From: Pseudopithomyces maydicus
Taxonomy: Eukaryota > Ascomycota > Dothideomycetes > Pleosporales > Didymosphaeriaceae
Direction: 5' to 3'
Assembly: GCA_026873275.1 (NCBI GenBank)
Contig: JANTUC010000002.1
Location: 1,674,001 to 1,738,000 of the forward strand
Length of the DNA stretch: 64,000 nt
Part shown: positions 23,896 through 36,700 of the stretch, in pieces
How the letters are laid out: every line of letters starts with the position of its first letter
How positions within the stretch are numbered: the first letter of the stretch is position 1
Notes under the pieces: model-generated
What the model saw: the letters and a program-made list of their open reading frames with translations, nothing else
Database searches by the model: none
Told to the model about the DNA's origin: nothing
Made by a program: the position numbers and the translations under genes

Positions 23896-25152
23896 ATGGA
23901 CGCGGCAGCTGTTGCGTTAGAAAGCTCTGAGACCTTCATCGACGCTGAGCAGGCTTATAAACAACTATGCAGGCAGGTCTTCCCCTGATAAAACGCTGGC
24001 TGGTATACCAAGGTCTGACAAAGAAATAGCGCTGTAGACAGGAACATCCAAGCTCATATCACGGCCAGGAAAAGCCGGCTAATGGTCGAAAGCTCATCCG
24101 CAAATTCGCAGAGGCATCATGTCTAGCTATGTGCCAAAAAGTTCTACTTAGTCTGCCCAGGGAGCTACGAAATATGGTCTATCGGGAGATCTTCTCGCCG
24201 TGGGATAATTCGACTGTAACGGTCTCCAAACAATTCTACCACTCCGGATACATCACTTCTGAGAAGATTAGACCGCGAGTGCGTGCTCCTCGGGCACTGG
24301 TTCCTCAATATATGTACATGTTCCATACAAGGGATCAGGGGTTCTGTCGCCCTTATGTTGAGCATTGCTTCAAGGCTGAATTCGTCGGTGAACAGTTCCT
24401 AAGAGAACTAGTCGAAGTGTGGTACAGTACAATCACTCTTCATTTCAGCGATACATACCACGTTCTTCAAACATTCATTGAGAGCAAAAGCCTGATTATG
24501 GGGCTTCGACCTGTGAATCTCGTTAAAAGAATATTCGTCAAAGTCAGTGTGGAGGATCTGGCGACAAAGGGATCTTGCAAAGGTGGTCGGGCTTGTGGGC
24601 GCGCTCATGCAGAGTGTAAAGGTGTCAAGACCCTTCTAGCCAGTCTGAACCTTCTCTCCTACGTCAAACACAGAGTTCATGTCCAAATTGAGATCACGCC
24701 GATATTAGAAGCGTCCAAACCGACAGGTGCAAGCACGCAGCATGCTAAAGAGGCCCATTTTGCAGAGCTAGTGAACACCCTCCAGAGCTTGACGGAAAGT
24801 GGCCATAACGTCGAACTCAAATCGACAGCATGGCCTGCTGAATTACCGACTCTAAAGAGCTTTGCGCCATTTCCGGAGTGTTGGAATGAGTGGGTGCGAG
24901 CGTGCCAAGTAGTAAGTTCTTCTTATAAATGCAACATGTCATTCTGTCGAGACTAAAATGTCTTAGGCAGAGTATCAAATTCTCGGTAGTGGCGGATACA
25001 GCGATAGCAGCTACAGTGAAGACAGCGAGCTCGATAGTGATGGCAGTGAAGGCGAAGGCAGCGAAAGTCATTCCCATGGAAGTGTTATTGACTGCGATAG
25101 TGATAGCCTTCCCGGCGAGGAGTATGACAGCGACATTGGGTACGATACATGA
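23896..25152 (+). CDS. 2EXR/F-box-like protein with acidic Ser/Asp tail (paralogue 2)
   Basis: Three exons: 23896-23976, 24030-24911 and 24967-25152, for 382 residues. The introns have donors GTCTTC (weak, but with branch CTGAC) and GTAAGT. The protein begins MDAAAVALESSE and has the 2EXR/F-box-like core LLSLPRELRNMVYREIF at about residue 65. It then follows the pattern of its neighbour at 21,881. Exon 3 adds a tail absent from the neighbour: about 60 residues dominated by Ser, Asp, Glu and Gly (SDSSYSEDSELDSDG), probably disordered and a possible phosphorylation target. It is the last gene before the AT-rich block, only about 430 bp from the inverted repeat, yet shows no RIP-type stop codons. 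Confidence 0.75.
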
Positions 25153-25579
25153 TGGCTTGTTGCCTAATCTACAATCGTATTGGGATGATTATTGGAGTGT
25201 ACCTCAATACCGGTCCTAGCTCGCTCCATCGGTTGTGGTATACCTTGAATGACTTTATAGCGGTACCATTCTGTCATTCCATCATCTTTGTGATCAGCCT
25301 AACCAAATTATGCCCACACATCCTTATTGAAATGCATACACCATAATTGTAAGTTTGAGTTTTCATTCTTTGTATTCTGCGGGCAATATTGACCTATGGG
25401 CCTACACAGTGATTATCAATACACTGGAGTTTGGTCCCATACTTGGCACTATCTTTGATCGGTCACCATGCTTTCACTGTTGCCGGAATCAGTAAATTCA
25501 TTAGGAACACCTAAGCAGAGTCTTCCTCGGCGCACCTTTAGGTCAAACGTACAGAGGCCCCAATCCAGCACGATGGCAC
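25153..25579. other. Intergenic, gene side of the AT-rich block
   Basis: Ordinary base composition, no gene. It ends at the inverted-repeat boundary at 25,580, where GC content falls sharply within a few bases. Confidence 0.5.
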
Positions 25580-25592
25580 CACTACGGCCAAA
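25580..25592 (+). repeat. Left terminal inverted repeat
   Basis: CACTACGGCCAAA, an exact inverse of 46,948-46,960. It lies at the composition boundary. Confidence 0.65.
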
Positions 25593-26068
25593 TAAATACC
25601 TATATTAGGTATATTTTAAATATTTTTAATTTACCTATATAGAGATAACTTTTACGTGGCGTAGCATAGTTAAATTTACCTATTTTAAGTATAGTAAATA
25701 CCTATAATAGGAATATTAAATACCTATATATTAAAGCGTATTATAAAGCCTAATAATTAAATATTTATTATATATTTAAATAATATTTTATTTATTTTAG
25801 GTACACTTTAGAGCTTAAATATATAATAAATACTATTATAGTACCTATCTAGCCCCCTCCCCCTATACTAATAATTAACTATTAATACTATATTATATTA
25901 AATATCTCTTAAAAATCTTCCCCCTGTACCTGTTCCCCTTACTATATATTAATAATCTACTATCAGTACCAGAACTTTAATATAGAAGTAAAACTTATAA
26001 AATAATTTTACTACTTAGTACTAATAATTAACTATTAGTACTAGTATTATAAATTTAACTAACTATAC
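25593..26068. repeat. Left subterminal region with ACCTA motifs and palindromes
   Basis: Repeated ACCTAT/ATAGGT motifs occur near 25,597, 25,633, 25,677, 25,699, 25,722 and 25,841. The imperfect palindrome AGTACTAATAATTAACTATT recurs around 26,016-26,043, and a related one lies near 25,867. The same TACTAATAGT-type palindrome is abundant near the right end. Confidence 0.55.
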
Positions 26069-26608
26069 GCCTCTTTAGGAGAACTAATAAAGATATTTTT
26101 AAAATAATTAATAGAAATATCTTTAGAATAATTAATAAAAGTATCTTTAGAATAATTAATAGAGGCATTTTTAAAATAATTAATAGAAGTGTCTTTAGAA
26201 TAACTAATAGAAATATCTTTAGAATAACTAATAGAAGTGTCTTTAGGATAACTAATAAAGGCATTTTTAAAATAACTAATAGAGGTGTCTTTAGGATAAC
26301 TAATAGAGGTATCTTTAAAATAATTAATAGAGATATTTTTAGAATAATTAATAGAGGTATCTTTAGGATAACTAATAAAGGCATTTTTAGAATAATTAAT
26401 AGAGGCATCTTTAGGATAATTAATAGAAATATCTTTAGAATAATTAATAGAGGCATTTTTAGAATAACTAATAGAGGCGTCTTTAGAATAACTAATAGAG
26501 GTGTTTTTAAAATAATTAATAGAAGTATCTTTAAAATAATTAATAAAGGTGTCTTTAGGATAACTAATAGAGGTATTTTTAAAATAATTAATAGAGGTAT
26601 TTTTTAGG
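26069..26608. repeat. 24-bp minisatellite, about 22 copies
   Basis: Twenty-two adjacent 24-bp units plus a partial one, consensus like GTATCTTTAGAATAATTAAT followed by AGAG. They differ mainly at C/T and G/A positions, consistent with RIP after duplication. The unit length is a multiple of three, so the minus strand reads open as an 8-residue repeat (LIILKMPL type). I treat this as a by-product, not a gene. Confidence 0.9.
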
Positions 26609-26632
26609 GGATAATTACTATATGTTACAAGG

Positions 26633-26919
26633 GGTTCCTACTTACCTGGTCTGTGTAAGGGCAGGCAGGCTTCTCGGGAGCCTTGCGGGTATTTAGTAGT
26701 TAAGTGACGGTTAGGTAACGGGTAATATAAATATCCTTATCTTGTTACTAAAAGCAAGACAATTATCTTTTATAAAGGCTAATAATTCTTAATTGCAAAG
26801 AAGAGCTTCAATTTAGCTATAAACGAGTATACGAAGATATATAAGAAGTTAACTATAAAGAATAGGAAATATACAGAGAGCATTTTAGACTATATATTAT
26901 TTTGTCTATCCTTCGCTGT
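26633..26919 (-). repeat. Gypsy LTR, left copy (3' LTR)
   Basis: Begins TGTTACAAGG and matches the right copy over nearly its whole length, apart from a 7-bp indel and C/T, G/A changes. Its last bases before the internal region are diverged, so the inner edge is approximate. Confidence 0.8.
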
Positions 26920-26937
26920 CCCCGGACCTACCAGTCT

Positions 26938-27061
26938 ACTCCTATAGATTCTGTTTACTTAGCGGGAGCAACTCCTTTTACTCTTATAGATTCTGTCCTT
27001 TGGACGAGAGCAATTGCTCTACTCTTATAAATTTTATTTTTTTAGCGAGAGTAACTGCTCT
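26938..27061. repeat. 41-bp tandem repeat, three copies
   Basis: Three units beginning ACTC(C/T)TATA(G/A)ATT and ending GCTCT or similar, inside the Gypsy element next to its 3' LTR. Confidence 0.75.
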
Positions 27062-30000
27062 ACTCTTACTAAAATTTAGTACTTCTAGGATCTTATGTTC
27101 TTAGCAGAATTATAGTTATGTAATATATTGTCTAGCTGGCCCCGTTGTCTAGCGTATAGCTAACTATTACCTTTACCTTAGTTGTTAGTATTCTATATAT
27201 AATTCTTTCCTGCTGTCTTACAGTTTCTTATTATAATTATAATATTACCCCTCTATTTAAGATTATCATCCTAATAGTCTATACTTATCGTCGTAGCGTA
27301 GTTCGCTGGCATTATAATTACTCCTATAGTAATTATGGCTATAAAGGTGGGGATCCCTATAGTATTATTTTCCCTTTTTTCTATTCTTCGTTTGCCTAAT
27401 TATACCTAAGGTATTAAAACTATTATTAATTAAGAGATATCGTATGCGTACTAATAAGATTTGTTGTTGCGGTTTAGCAATGCCGATAAAATATACTTAT
27501 TATATTAAGAAGAAGGTTCTAAAGTATTTTATAAATACTTCTACTAAGGAGTGTACTGCGTGCATTATAGTCTATATAGAGTATAATCTTTAGATTCTTA
27601 AGAAAGAGTGGGAGCGTATTTAGGTAGTGAAATATTAAAAGTGTATTAAGCTTCTAGCTACTAAAGCGAAGACTGCCTATTTAAGGCTTAAAATTACTTA
27701 GGCTAAGGAGGAGGAGTAGGCCTTTACTATATATAATACCCGTGTGGCTGATATAATAGAGACTTTAGAAAAGAAGGCTTTAAAGAGTAGGGCTGCTATT
27801 GTTTCTGTAACGCTACCTATACTATTAATTAACCTAGACTGGTTATAGGCTGATCCTTTTTCCTCGCTTAATTTTTCTTTATTTTTTAATCTTTCTACCT
27901 TTCTAGCTAATTTTAAACTAGGCGTCCCCTTGCGCGGTTATCTTAAAAGTAATATACTAACTTTTATTAGTAAAAGTTCCTTAGTAATTCCTTATAATTT
28001 ATAAGGTTTTTTTTAGTTCCTAAGTATTATACTGCTCTAACTATTTTTTCTACTTTACTAGGTATTGTTGCTAACCTTTGTCCATTTATAGGTCCTTAAT
28101 AGCTTTAATCTTGTACTTATTATCTTCTAGTTCTAGCTGAGTCTTGATTGGAGTGTCTGGAGGTGTTGGTTCTAGAAGGTTTTTATAAAAAGTAGGGTAT
28201 ATTTTAGTTTCTTATAGTAGAAGCAGTTTGCTTGTGACTGGTTCCTTAGTCTCTATAACTTTAAAGGGTCCTATTTATAGATGGTCCAGTTTTTTGCTTA
28301 GTCTTTTGGTTTTTAGATTTTTTTGTAATAGGAAAACTTTATCCCCCTTTTTAAAGATTGATCCCTTAATCCTTTATTTATTTATATTTACGGATGCCGA
28401 AAGAATCCTTTTTATAATTTTTTTATAGAGGGTGTTGTATAGTTCTTTTATCTTTTGGGCCTTATCCTGTGCCTCTATGGAAATACTTTCTACGTTTTAT
28501 AGATTCTAATGAGCGACCGGCTTATATCTGTAGTTTATATAGTGCAGTGAATACTTTGTTGTGCCTAACTTGGCTTTATTATATGCCAGCTGTGCTATTA
28601 ATAATAGTTCTACCTAATTATTTTATTGCTTATTAATGTAGAATTTTAGATATTATTCTAGTGTCTAGTTAATTCTTTCTGTTTATCCGTCTATCTATAG
28701 ATAGAAGCTTGTTAACAGCTTCCAATTTATTTCTAATATTGCGATAAATATATTCTAGTATTTGGATGTGAAGAGCTTATTACAGTTTATAATAAGTTTT
28801 TTTAGTGGGCTGTGCTCCGCGAATAGTGTATTATTAACTTTATAAGCTAATTTTTCTGCTGTTATAGACTCTTTTATAGGCCTGAACTTTACAGCTTTTG
28901 TAAGTCTATTTACTATTACTGCAATAATATCGTATATTTATTTTATCCCTGGTTGTGGCGATTTCGGGAGTTTTACTATAAAATTTATTATTATATTTTG
29001 TTATGGCCGTTGGGCTGCTAATAATAATTGTAGGAGACTATAGGGCTTATATTTCTTAGGCTTATTTTTATAATAGGCTAAATAGTTGCTTATCTCTTTA
29101 GTAACTATTTATTTAAGTTTAGGGATGGCGTATTTATTTATAATATATTACGTTATTTCTTCTATACCTAGGTGTCCCTATTCCCTAGACTCGTGTAGTT
29201 CTTTTATTAATTTAGGTACCTTTTATATTTTTATAATAATCTGTCCTCGGTAGTCTATTAGTTTAACTAATGCTTTTTATACTTTAAGTTTTAAAAGTCG
29301 TTCGTTTTTTTAGGGTTTTCTAGGTTAATTATATTCTAGAGTCCCGTCGTGCCCCTTTCGGAGTATTACATTATATAATTCTAGTTTATCCTTAATTAGG
29401 TTGATTTTTCTACTTAAGGCATCTGCTGCCCCGTTGAGGGTTCTTGGATAATAATAAATTGTGAAGTTAAAGTTTACAAGGAACTCTGCCTATTATATCT
29501 ATTACTAGTTGAATTTCTTTGTTAATATAAAGCTAGTAAGGTTTATATAGTCTATCTATACCTTAATCTTTATGGGCGCTCCTATAAGCTACATTTCCTA
29601 TTATTTAAAAGTATTTACTACCCCTAGTAGTTTCTTATTATAGATGTTGTAGTTTAGTTCCGCTCTAGAGAATTTTTATAAATAAAAGAATACTAGTCTC
29701 TACTTTCTATTTTTATACTATTATATAAATACTGCTCTAAGTGCGTAGTTAAATATATTTATTTTAATCTAGGTTTTCCTCTGCGGGTTAAACATTTATA
29801 AAAGGGTATTAAAAGAAATAGCTTCTTTAGGCTTTTAAATACTATACGTTGTTTTTTTTCCTACTTAAATTCTACTTCTTTTTTTATAATCTCTGTTAAG
29901 GGTGCTGTTGTCTTGGAATAATTAGTAATAAACTTTTAGTAGAAGTTAGTAAACCCTAGGAAGGACTAAATATCCTTTACTAATTTAGGTTATGGTTATT

Positions 30001-33000
30001 TTTATACTATAGTTACCTTTTTAGGGTCTATGGCGATCCCTTCTCTTAAGATAATGAATCCTAAGTACTTAGTTTTTATTATATAGAACTTATACTTATT
30101 TAAATATAAAAGTAACCGGTATTCTTTTATCTTTTCTAGTACTTTTTATATATACTATACGTGTTCTTTAAGTATTCCTTTAGAGTATACTAGCATATTG
30201 TCTAGGTATACTGTATAGAATACATCTAGATATTTATATAGTGTCTTGTTTATTATTGCTTGGAACGTTACTGGGGTATTTATAAATTCTATTAGTATAA
30301 TTATAAATTTGTATAATCTATAGCGTGTTTAGAACGCAGTTATCTATTTATATCCTTTAGCTATACAGATACGGTAAAAGCTATCTTATATATTAAATTT
30401 TATAAATTACTTGGCTCTCTAGAGACGATCTATGAGCTCTGTTATTAGTAGTAGTAGATATTAATTCTTAATGGTTTTATCGTTTAATTATTAATAATCT
30501 ATGTATAGTCAGAGTCGTCTATCCTTCTTTAGTATAAACAGTATAGTAGAGGCTATTAGGCTCTTATTAGGCTATATAAACTTTTATTTTAAGTTCTTTC
30601 TTAGCTATTTTATTAGTTTTTCCTGTTAATCTTGCAATAATAGTTATAGTTATTCTAGGTATAGCTTTGTACCTTCTTGCAGGTAGATCTTATAATTCTA
30701 TTCTTAGTATTTTAAAAGTGTTTTATCATCTTTCTTATGGAAGAGTTCTGCGAAGTCTTAATATTTTTAAAATATAAATTGAGTTTCTTATCCCTCTTTC
30801 TAGAGCTTACTTCTTTATATTTAAATAACGCCTACTTTCTAAGGGTCCTTTTTATAGATTCTTGTAATTTTATAAGGTAATATCTACTATATAGTCTTTT
30901 TTTTATTAATTCCCTTTCTCTAAGGTGTGCACTAAACCTTTAGGTGTACTTATAACTTTCTTACACTAATAATCCTAATTATAGGTTCTTAGTTATATAT
31001 TATTTTCTTCTGCTAGTTAATAATAGGATTATACTTTAATAGTTAATTATAACTAATAATTACTTCTAGGCTTCCTAAATCTATTATAGTAAAGCTGTAT
31101 TGGCTCTAGAATCCATCTAGACTAATAGATAATAATGTTGTTTTAAGGCGTAACTAGCCTTTACTGTATTCTTAGGAGAATATCTTATCTACTATCTCTA
31201 TCTAGATAGGTATTATCTTATTTTAGTAGGGTAGCTTATACTTTTTTATTATTTTAAGTAAAATTAGATATTTAGTAGCACTGGGGTCTATAAGCGCTGT
31301 TACTTAGTATTTTCTAATTATAACTTCTTTTTTAAAGTGCAGGTCGTCGTCCTAATCTATTTTATAAACCTTAATAGGGGCGCCTTTACTAGTATAATTT
31401 ATTTTTTAGTAGTGTACTAGTTTCCCAACTTACTATTAGCGTTACTTAATTTCTTTAAATTCTTTTTTAGGTAAGCAGCATTTTACTCTTAGTTATATTC
31501 TATATAAAGCCTGTTAAAATAGCTTCTAGTTTAATAGAGGTATTTATCCTCCTTTTTAGTGTTATTTTATCCGTGCTATTCGCATCCTTCTAATATATAT
31601 TTATTAGGGGCCATCTTTTAGTACTTTTTACTAGAAGGGTCTACAGTATCTTCTTCTTTTATATAATAATGCGTAAAGTATTTCTTTTTATAATCTTTTT
31701 AATAGGTAATGTCTTGGTGTGCTATATCGTGGTTTACTCTATAATTAGTATTATATATACCTACTTTTGAGGTGTACTTATGAATAGGGCCCTGGGGCCA
31801 CTATCCTGCTGCGTATTTATATTTATAGTAGACTTAGTAGGTATTATTGTAGCATCCTATTTATCCTTTTTAAAGGTGGGTCTTTTTTTAGTTTTTTTAA
31901 TTATATTAATAGTATGTTGCTATCTAGTAGTCCTTTGGCCAGATATATCTGTGGGTAGAATCTTTAGGTTACTTCTAGATATCCTCCCTAATTCTATTAT
32001 AGATTTTATATTTTTCCTGATAATATTAATATTATTTAATATTTTTGTGGTGGATCTGGATCCAGATTTAGTTATATAGATTATTAATTACCCCTTAGTG
32101 TTGGTCCGCGAGGGCTAATATTTATTTATATATATTTTTATAGATCTGGACTCTCTTATTATAATCTCTAGCGTAATATATCCCGCTTTTATATAATTAG
32201 TAAATGTCTTTTAATATCTGTTCCTAGATTTCTTTTTTTTATAGGGTTTAGTGTTCCCTCCTCTATAATATTTTATAGTTTACTTTTATAATCTCTCTGT
32301 CCTTCTTTGCGATGGAGGCTATATATACTTATATTACTTAGAATTATTTCCCTTTAATCTTGTTTTTTATAGTATAGTCACATATAAAGTGTCCTGGCTT
32401 TCTACATCCTAGGCAGACTTTCTTATTATATTGACGCTGTTTTTCTTTATCCAATAGCCTATTGTTTTAATAGTTGTGTTTATCCTTTTTCTATAGTTGT
32501 TTCTCATGGGCTTTATTAACTATAATGACGTCTCTGTTCTAATCTCTTTTATTAGTGTTGTGGGCTTTCTTTGTGTTGGCCTTTTAGCTAAATACTAGTC
32601 TTTCTAACTCCTTCTTTTCTAGGTACCGCTCGTACAGCCGATTGTTAATTTAGATAGATAATTTAATGAGTTCTTTTAAGTTGTTTAGTTAGTTGTGGTG
32701 CGTTAGTTTATTCTTAATTGATTCTTTTAGCCTATTATAGTATGCGGCTTGGAGAGGAGTATTATTCTAGTTTATCTTAGCCTGTAACTGCTTAAACTCA
32801 GACGAGTATTTGCTGGTGGACTTGGTTTATTTAAAGCGCTATATTTATTATTTAGCCTTTTTTTCCTTATTAACTTCTTTAAATATGGTTTTAATTTGTT
32901 TCTTAAACCCGTCTTAGGAGTCGAAGATCTTTTTATAGTATTATCCCACTTATTAGGTTTGTCTTCGTAAGTCAGGTAATTATTGGTAAGGGGTTAAAGC

Positions 33001-33393
33001 TATTTGGCGGCTTTTCCCTTTATATATATTCTAGCTGCTAAGACCTTGGCCTAATTAGTACTAAAGATCTTGTTATTATAGTGGTAGTATAGTTTTATAT
33101 TAGTAAGAAATATCTTAAGTCTAGTCTTCCCTCTATTATAGTATTTAATTATCTTAAAGGGTACTTTTATTGTAGGCCTTACTTAGGCTTAAAATAGTGC
33201 TTATATTTATTTTTACACAGTGGCTATTAAGACTGCTATTTATATATAAAGTTTTTATATTTCTATAGCTTGGGCTGCCAGTATTGCTGCTGGGCTTATT
33301 ATAGGTCTAGAAGTGGTGCTTTTACTAGGAGCCTATAAACTAGTAGAGCTTACTAGGGTTGTTATATTAACTTAAACCTTTAGGTAGTTAAAG

Positions 33394-33699
33394 TGTTATA
33401 AGGGGTTCCTACTTATCTAGTCTATATAAGGGCAGGCAGGCTTCTCAGGAGTCTTGTGGGTATTTAGTAGTTAAGTAATAGTTAGGTAATAGGTAGTGCG
33501 AATATCCCTATTTTATTAGTAAGAGTAAGATAACTATCTCCTGCAAAGGCTGATAATTCTTAGTTATAAAGAAGAGCTTTGATTTAGCTATAAGCGAGTA
33601 TGCGAAGATATATAAGAAGTTAAAAGTTAACTATGAAGAATAGGAAATATATAAAAATCTTTTTAGACTATATACTATTCTTTCTACTCCTTATAACTA
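33394..33699 (-). repeat. Gypsy LTR, right copy (5' LTR)
   Basis: Begins TGTTATAAGG and ends CCTTATAACTA, an inverse of its start if the final CA became TA. It is followed directly by the target duplication CTATA. Confidence 0.8.
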
Positions 33700-33704
33700 C
33701 TATA

Positions 33705-36700
33705 ATTCAACCCTACTAGGGTTTTATATCGGATTACCTCTAATCCGCTAAGAATATAGTTTTAGTTTAAATCCTAGTTACGTACCCTATATAATCCGAT
33801 AGTCTCCTCTATCTTTTTTAGATTATTATCACATAACTGCTAACCTAACCATCCTGGTGTTAGTAATAAGTTATTTTACCTGTCCTCTTGTCTCCCGCTA
33901 AGACTAATAATTATATATATACTATAATTCTTAAATGTCGTTCCGCTGTCTTCCTGCGTGATTGTAATATTATTTAGAGTTTCTAGGTTATTTTATTCTT
34001 ATAATTTAAGTAATAGCTAATTTATTACCTATAATTAGTATAATATTATCCTTTAAAATAAAGTATTAATTAGTAGAAGTATCTATTATATCTTTTATAT
34101 CTATATATAAGAGCCTTAATTCGTTAATAAGTAACTTAAGAAATATATTTATAGTATTATATTAAATACTTCTTAATATAATTATACTAACTAGTATATT
34201 TTCTGGTTTCTCTTTTATAGTAGACTCGAGGTTATAAATATTAAGTACTATTAGAATTATTATTATATACTTCCTAGCTATAGCTATTAAACTAATTCTA
34301 TTTATAGTTAGCTAAAGGACTAGGTAGTAAGAATTATAAAAAAGGCTAATATTATACTAGTAATAAATAAATCTTTATTATAGATATTTATATATACTTA
34401 TTTTTTATAATTAAAAAATACTATATCCTTTTATTATTAAAGGTCTCTCGCTTACTATTAATTATTAAACTAATTTATAAGATAGTTAACTAATAGTATA
34501 TAAGGAAACTAAGTAATAGGCTAAAGTAATTTATATAACTATTTTTTATCTTTATAATATTAAAGCTATTTATAGTATCTGTACTCTTAGCTTTTTTAAT
34601 ATAAACTTATATATATTATATAGCCTTTAGGGCAATAATTAAAATATATTATTTATATATTATTATTAAGCGCTTTGTGTCGGAGCACTAACTAAATTAA
34701 TTCTTTAATATTTATATTATATTATTTATATATTACCTTTTACAACGCTCTTTGCTAAGAATAAAAGTAACTTATAAAAATAGTATATATTTTTATATTA
34801 AGTAAGAATATATAATCCACTATTATAGATTAGTTCCCTTATATATTAATATTATTAAAGATATAACTTACTTTTATTAAATTATATTATAAACTGCTTA
34901 TTGTGCTAGTATATAATTAAGTTTAGTATATTAATTTTATCCTAATATACTTACTTATCTTTAGAGAACTTATTATAAATAAGTAAGTTAATATATCTAT
35001 TATTATTATTAATATTTTTACTCTTTTTAATTTACTTTTCTATTAGGCCCTTCGCTTCTTTAGTTAGTATAAAATTTATATATATATCTACTTCTTAAAT
35101 ATTAAATAGTAAATTCCTTTAGCGGTATCTAGAGAAGTAGACTCTCTTTATTTACTAAGTTATATTATAACTACTACTTTTTTAAGAGGATATTTATATT
35201 AATATCTTTTATTTTTTATTTAATTTATTTAAGGCGCTGTGTGCCGCAGTCTAACTAAATAGAGTATAATTAATAGGTAGCTTATATAGTATATTAATAC
35301 TTATTAAGTATTATTAGTAGTAAAGAATAATATAATTATATTAAGTAAACTTTGCCTGAAGCTATAAGAATTTTAAAAAGATATATAAAAATAGGGTTAA
35401 TTATATAATCTACGTATTTTTAGCTATTATATAAAAATAATATACTATTTTTATATATTTAATTAATATTTATTAGAGCTCTAGTACTTAATATATAATT
35501 TAAGTACTATATAACTTTAAATTAATTATTAATAATTTTACTATAGTACTCTCTATATAAATAATAATTATTAGTATAAGGCAGGTATAGATATAAGGTT
35601 ATAAAATATATTTTTATTAAATAAGAATTAAGATTCTACGTATATCCCTTAGGTAACTAAAAACCTCAAACACTCTAATAGGTAAGTCTTAGATTAATAT
35701 AATAACTTACGCTGTAATTATAAATATCTAAAAAATATTAAAATTAATTTATTTAATAATTAATACTTACTAATAGGTACTAAAAGGAAGATAAAAGATA
35801 GATTTTATAAATAAACTAAGTTAATAGGTAAGTACTATAAGCTAATAAGGCTTAAAATTAAAGTAATATATACTAAATAATTTAATTTATTACCTAAAGG
35901 TGGCAGCGCCTAAGTTAACTAAAGAGTAAACTATTTAAATATAATTTAATTTATTACCTAAAGGCGGCGGTGCCTAAGTTAACTAAAATATAAATTATTT
36001 AAATATTTTCTAAAAACCCTATAAATATATAAGGAATCTATATAATCCTTTTATATAATAAGTAAGTCCTTACCTAATATGCAGAGGAGTTATTAGCTAT
36101 AATATATTTAAGTAAATTATAGAATAAAGTTAGGTTTAAGGGTTTTTTTTATAAGGCCCTTTAAGACAGCTAATAGAGTTTAAAATAATTACTTAAGTAT
36201 AAAATTTATTATCTATACTAGAGGTTTATTATTTATATTAGAGGTTTATTATTTATATAAAAGGGTATTATTAGTTATAATATATTTAAATAGTTATAGA
36301 ATAAAGCTAAATTTAAGGATTTCCCTTTATAAGGCCCTCTAGGGCAGTTAGTAAAGCTTAAAATAATTACTTAAATATAAAATTTATTATCTAGTCCTAG
36401 GCCTTAGTCTATACTATATAAATAAACTATTTTCTATATAACTAGGGAGGATTATTATATAATTTATTATATAAGAGTAAAGTTATCTCTAGGTTTAGGG
36501 GTTTCCTTTTTAAAACTATTATATAGTAGTTAGAGTAGGTATCTGTTATAGTAAGTAAGAGGAAGAGGTTATTTAAAAAATAATATAAACTACTAAGTTT
36601 AGCTAAGAGCGCTAGGTTATAAAGGTTATTAAATAAAGTAGAAGAGGTAGAGTATAATTAAAATAGTAAATTCATATTATAATTAGTAGTATAGATAAGC

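Larger units (their letters stand above)
26633..33699 (-). mobile_element. Ty3/Gypsy LTR retrotransposon, RIP-inactivated
   Basis: Similar LTRs stand at 26,633 to about 26,919 and at 33,394-33,699. CTATA flanks both sides (26,628-26,632 and 33,700-33,704) as a 5-bp target duplication. Coding direction is minus. A zinc knuckle of gag (CLGCRKPGHFIC) is near 32,382-32,420. The reverse-transcriptase core reads YLDNMLVYS at 30,181-30,220, with the second catalytic Asp now Asn. An integrase HHCC-type segment (LHESRE-stop-GHLG) lies near 29,150-29,215, its stop being TAG where CAG (Gln) is expected. The order gag, RT, integrase fits Gypsy. Stops occur throughout, so it cannot move by itself. Confidence 0.85.

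Noticed and set aside
26055..26456. 133-codon minus-strand frame of LIILKMPL-type repeats
   Set aside because: It arises because the 24-bp satellite unit is a multiple of three; no start context or domain supports a protein.
26069..26608. CRISPR-like array
   Set aside because: The units are contiguous with no unique spacers, and the genome is eukaryotic.
28228..28428. 66-codon plus-strand frame in the Gypsy element
   Set aside because: Same reason: chance frame antisense to degraded pol sequence.
31780..32079. 99-codon plus-strand hydrophobic frame inside the AT-rich block
   Set aside because: It overlaps the minus-strand Gypsy gag region; AT-rich DNA gives Ile/Leu/Phe-rich chance frames.
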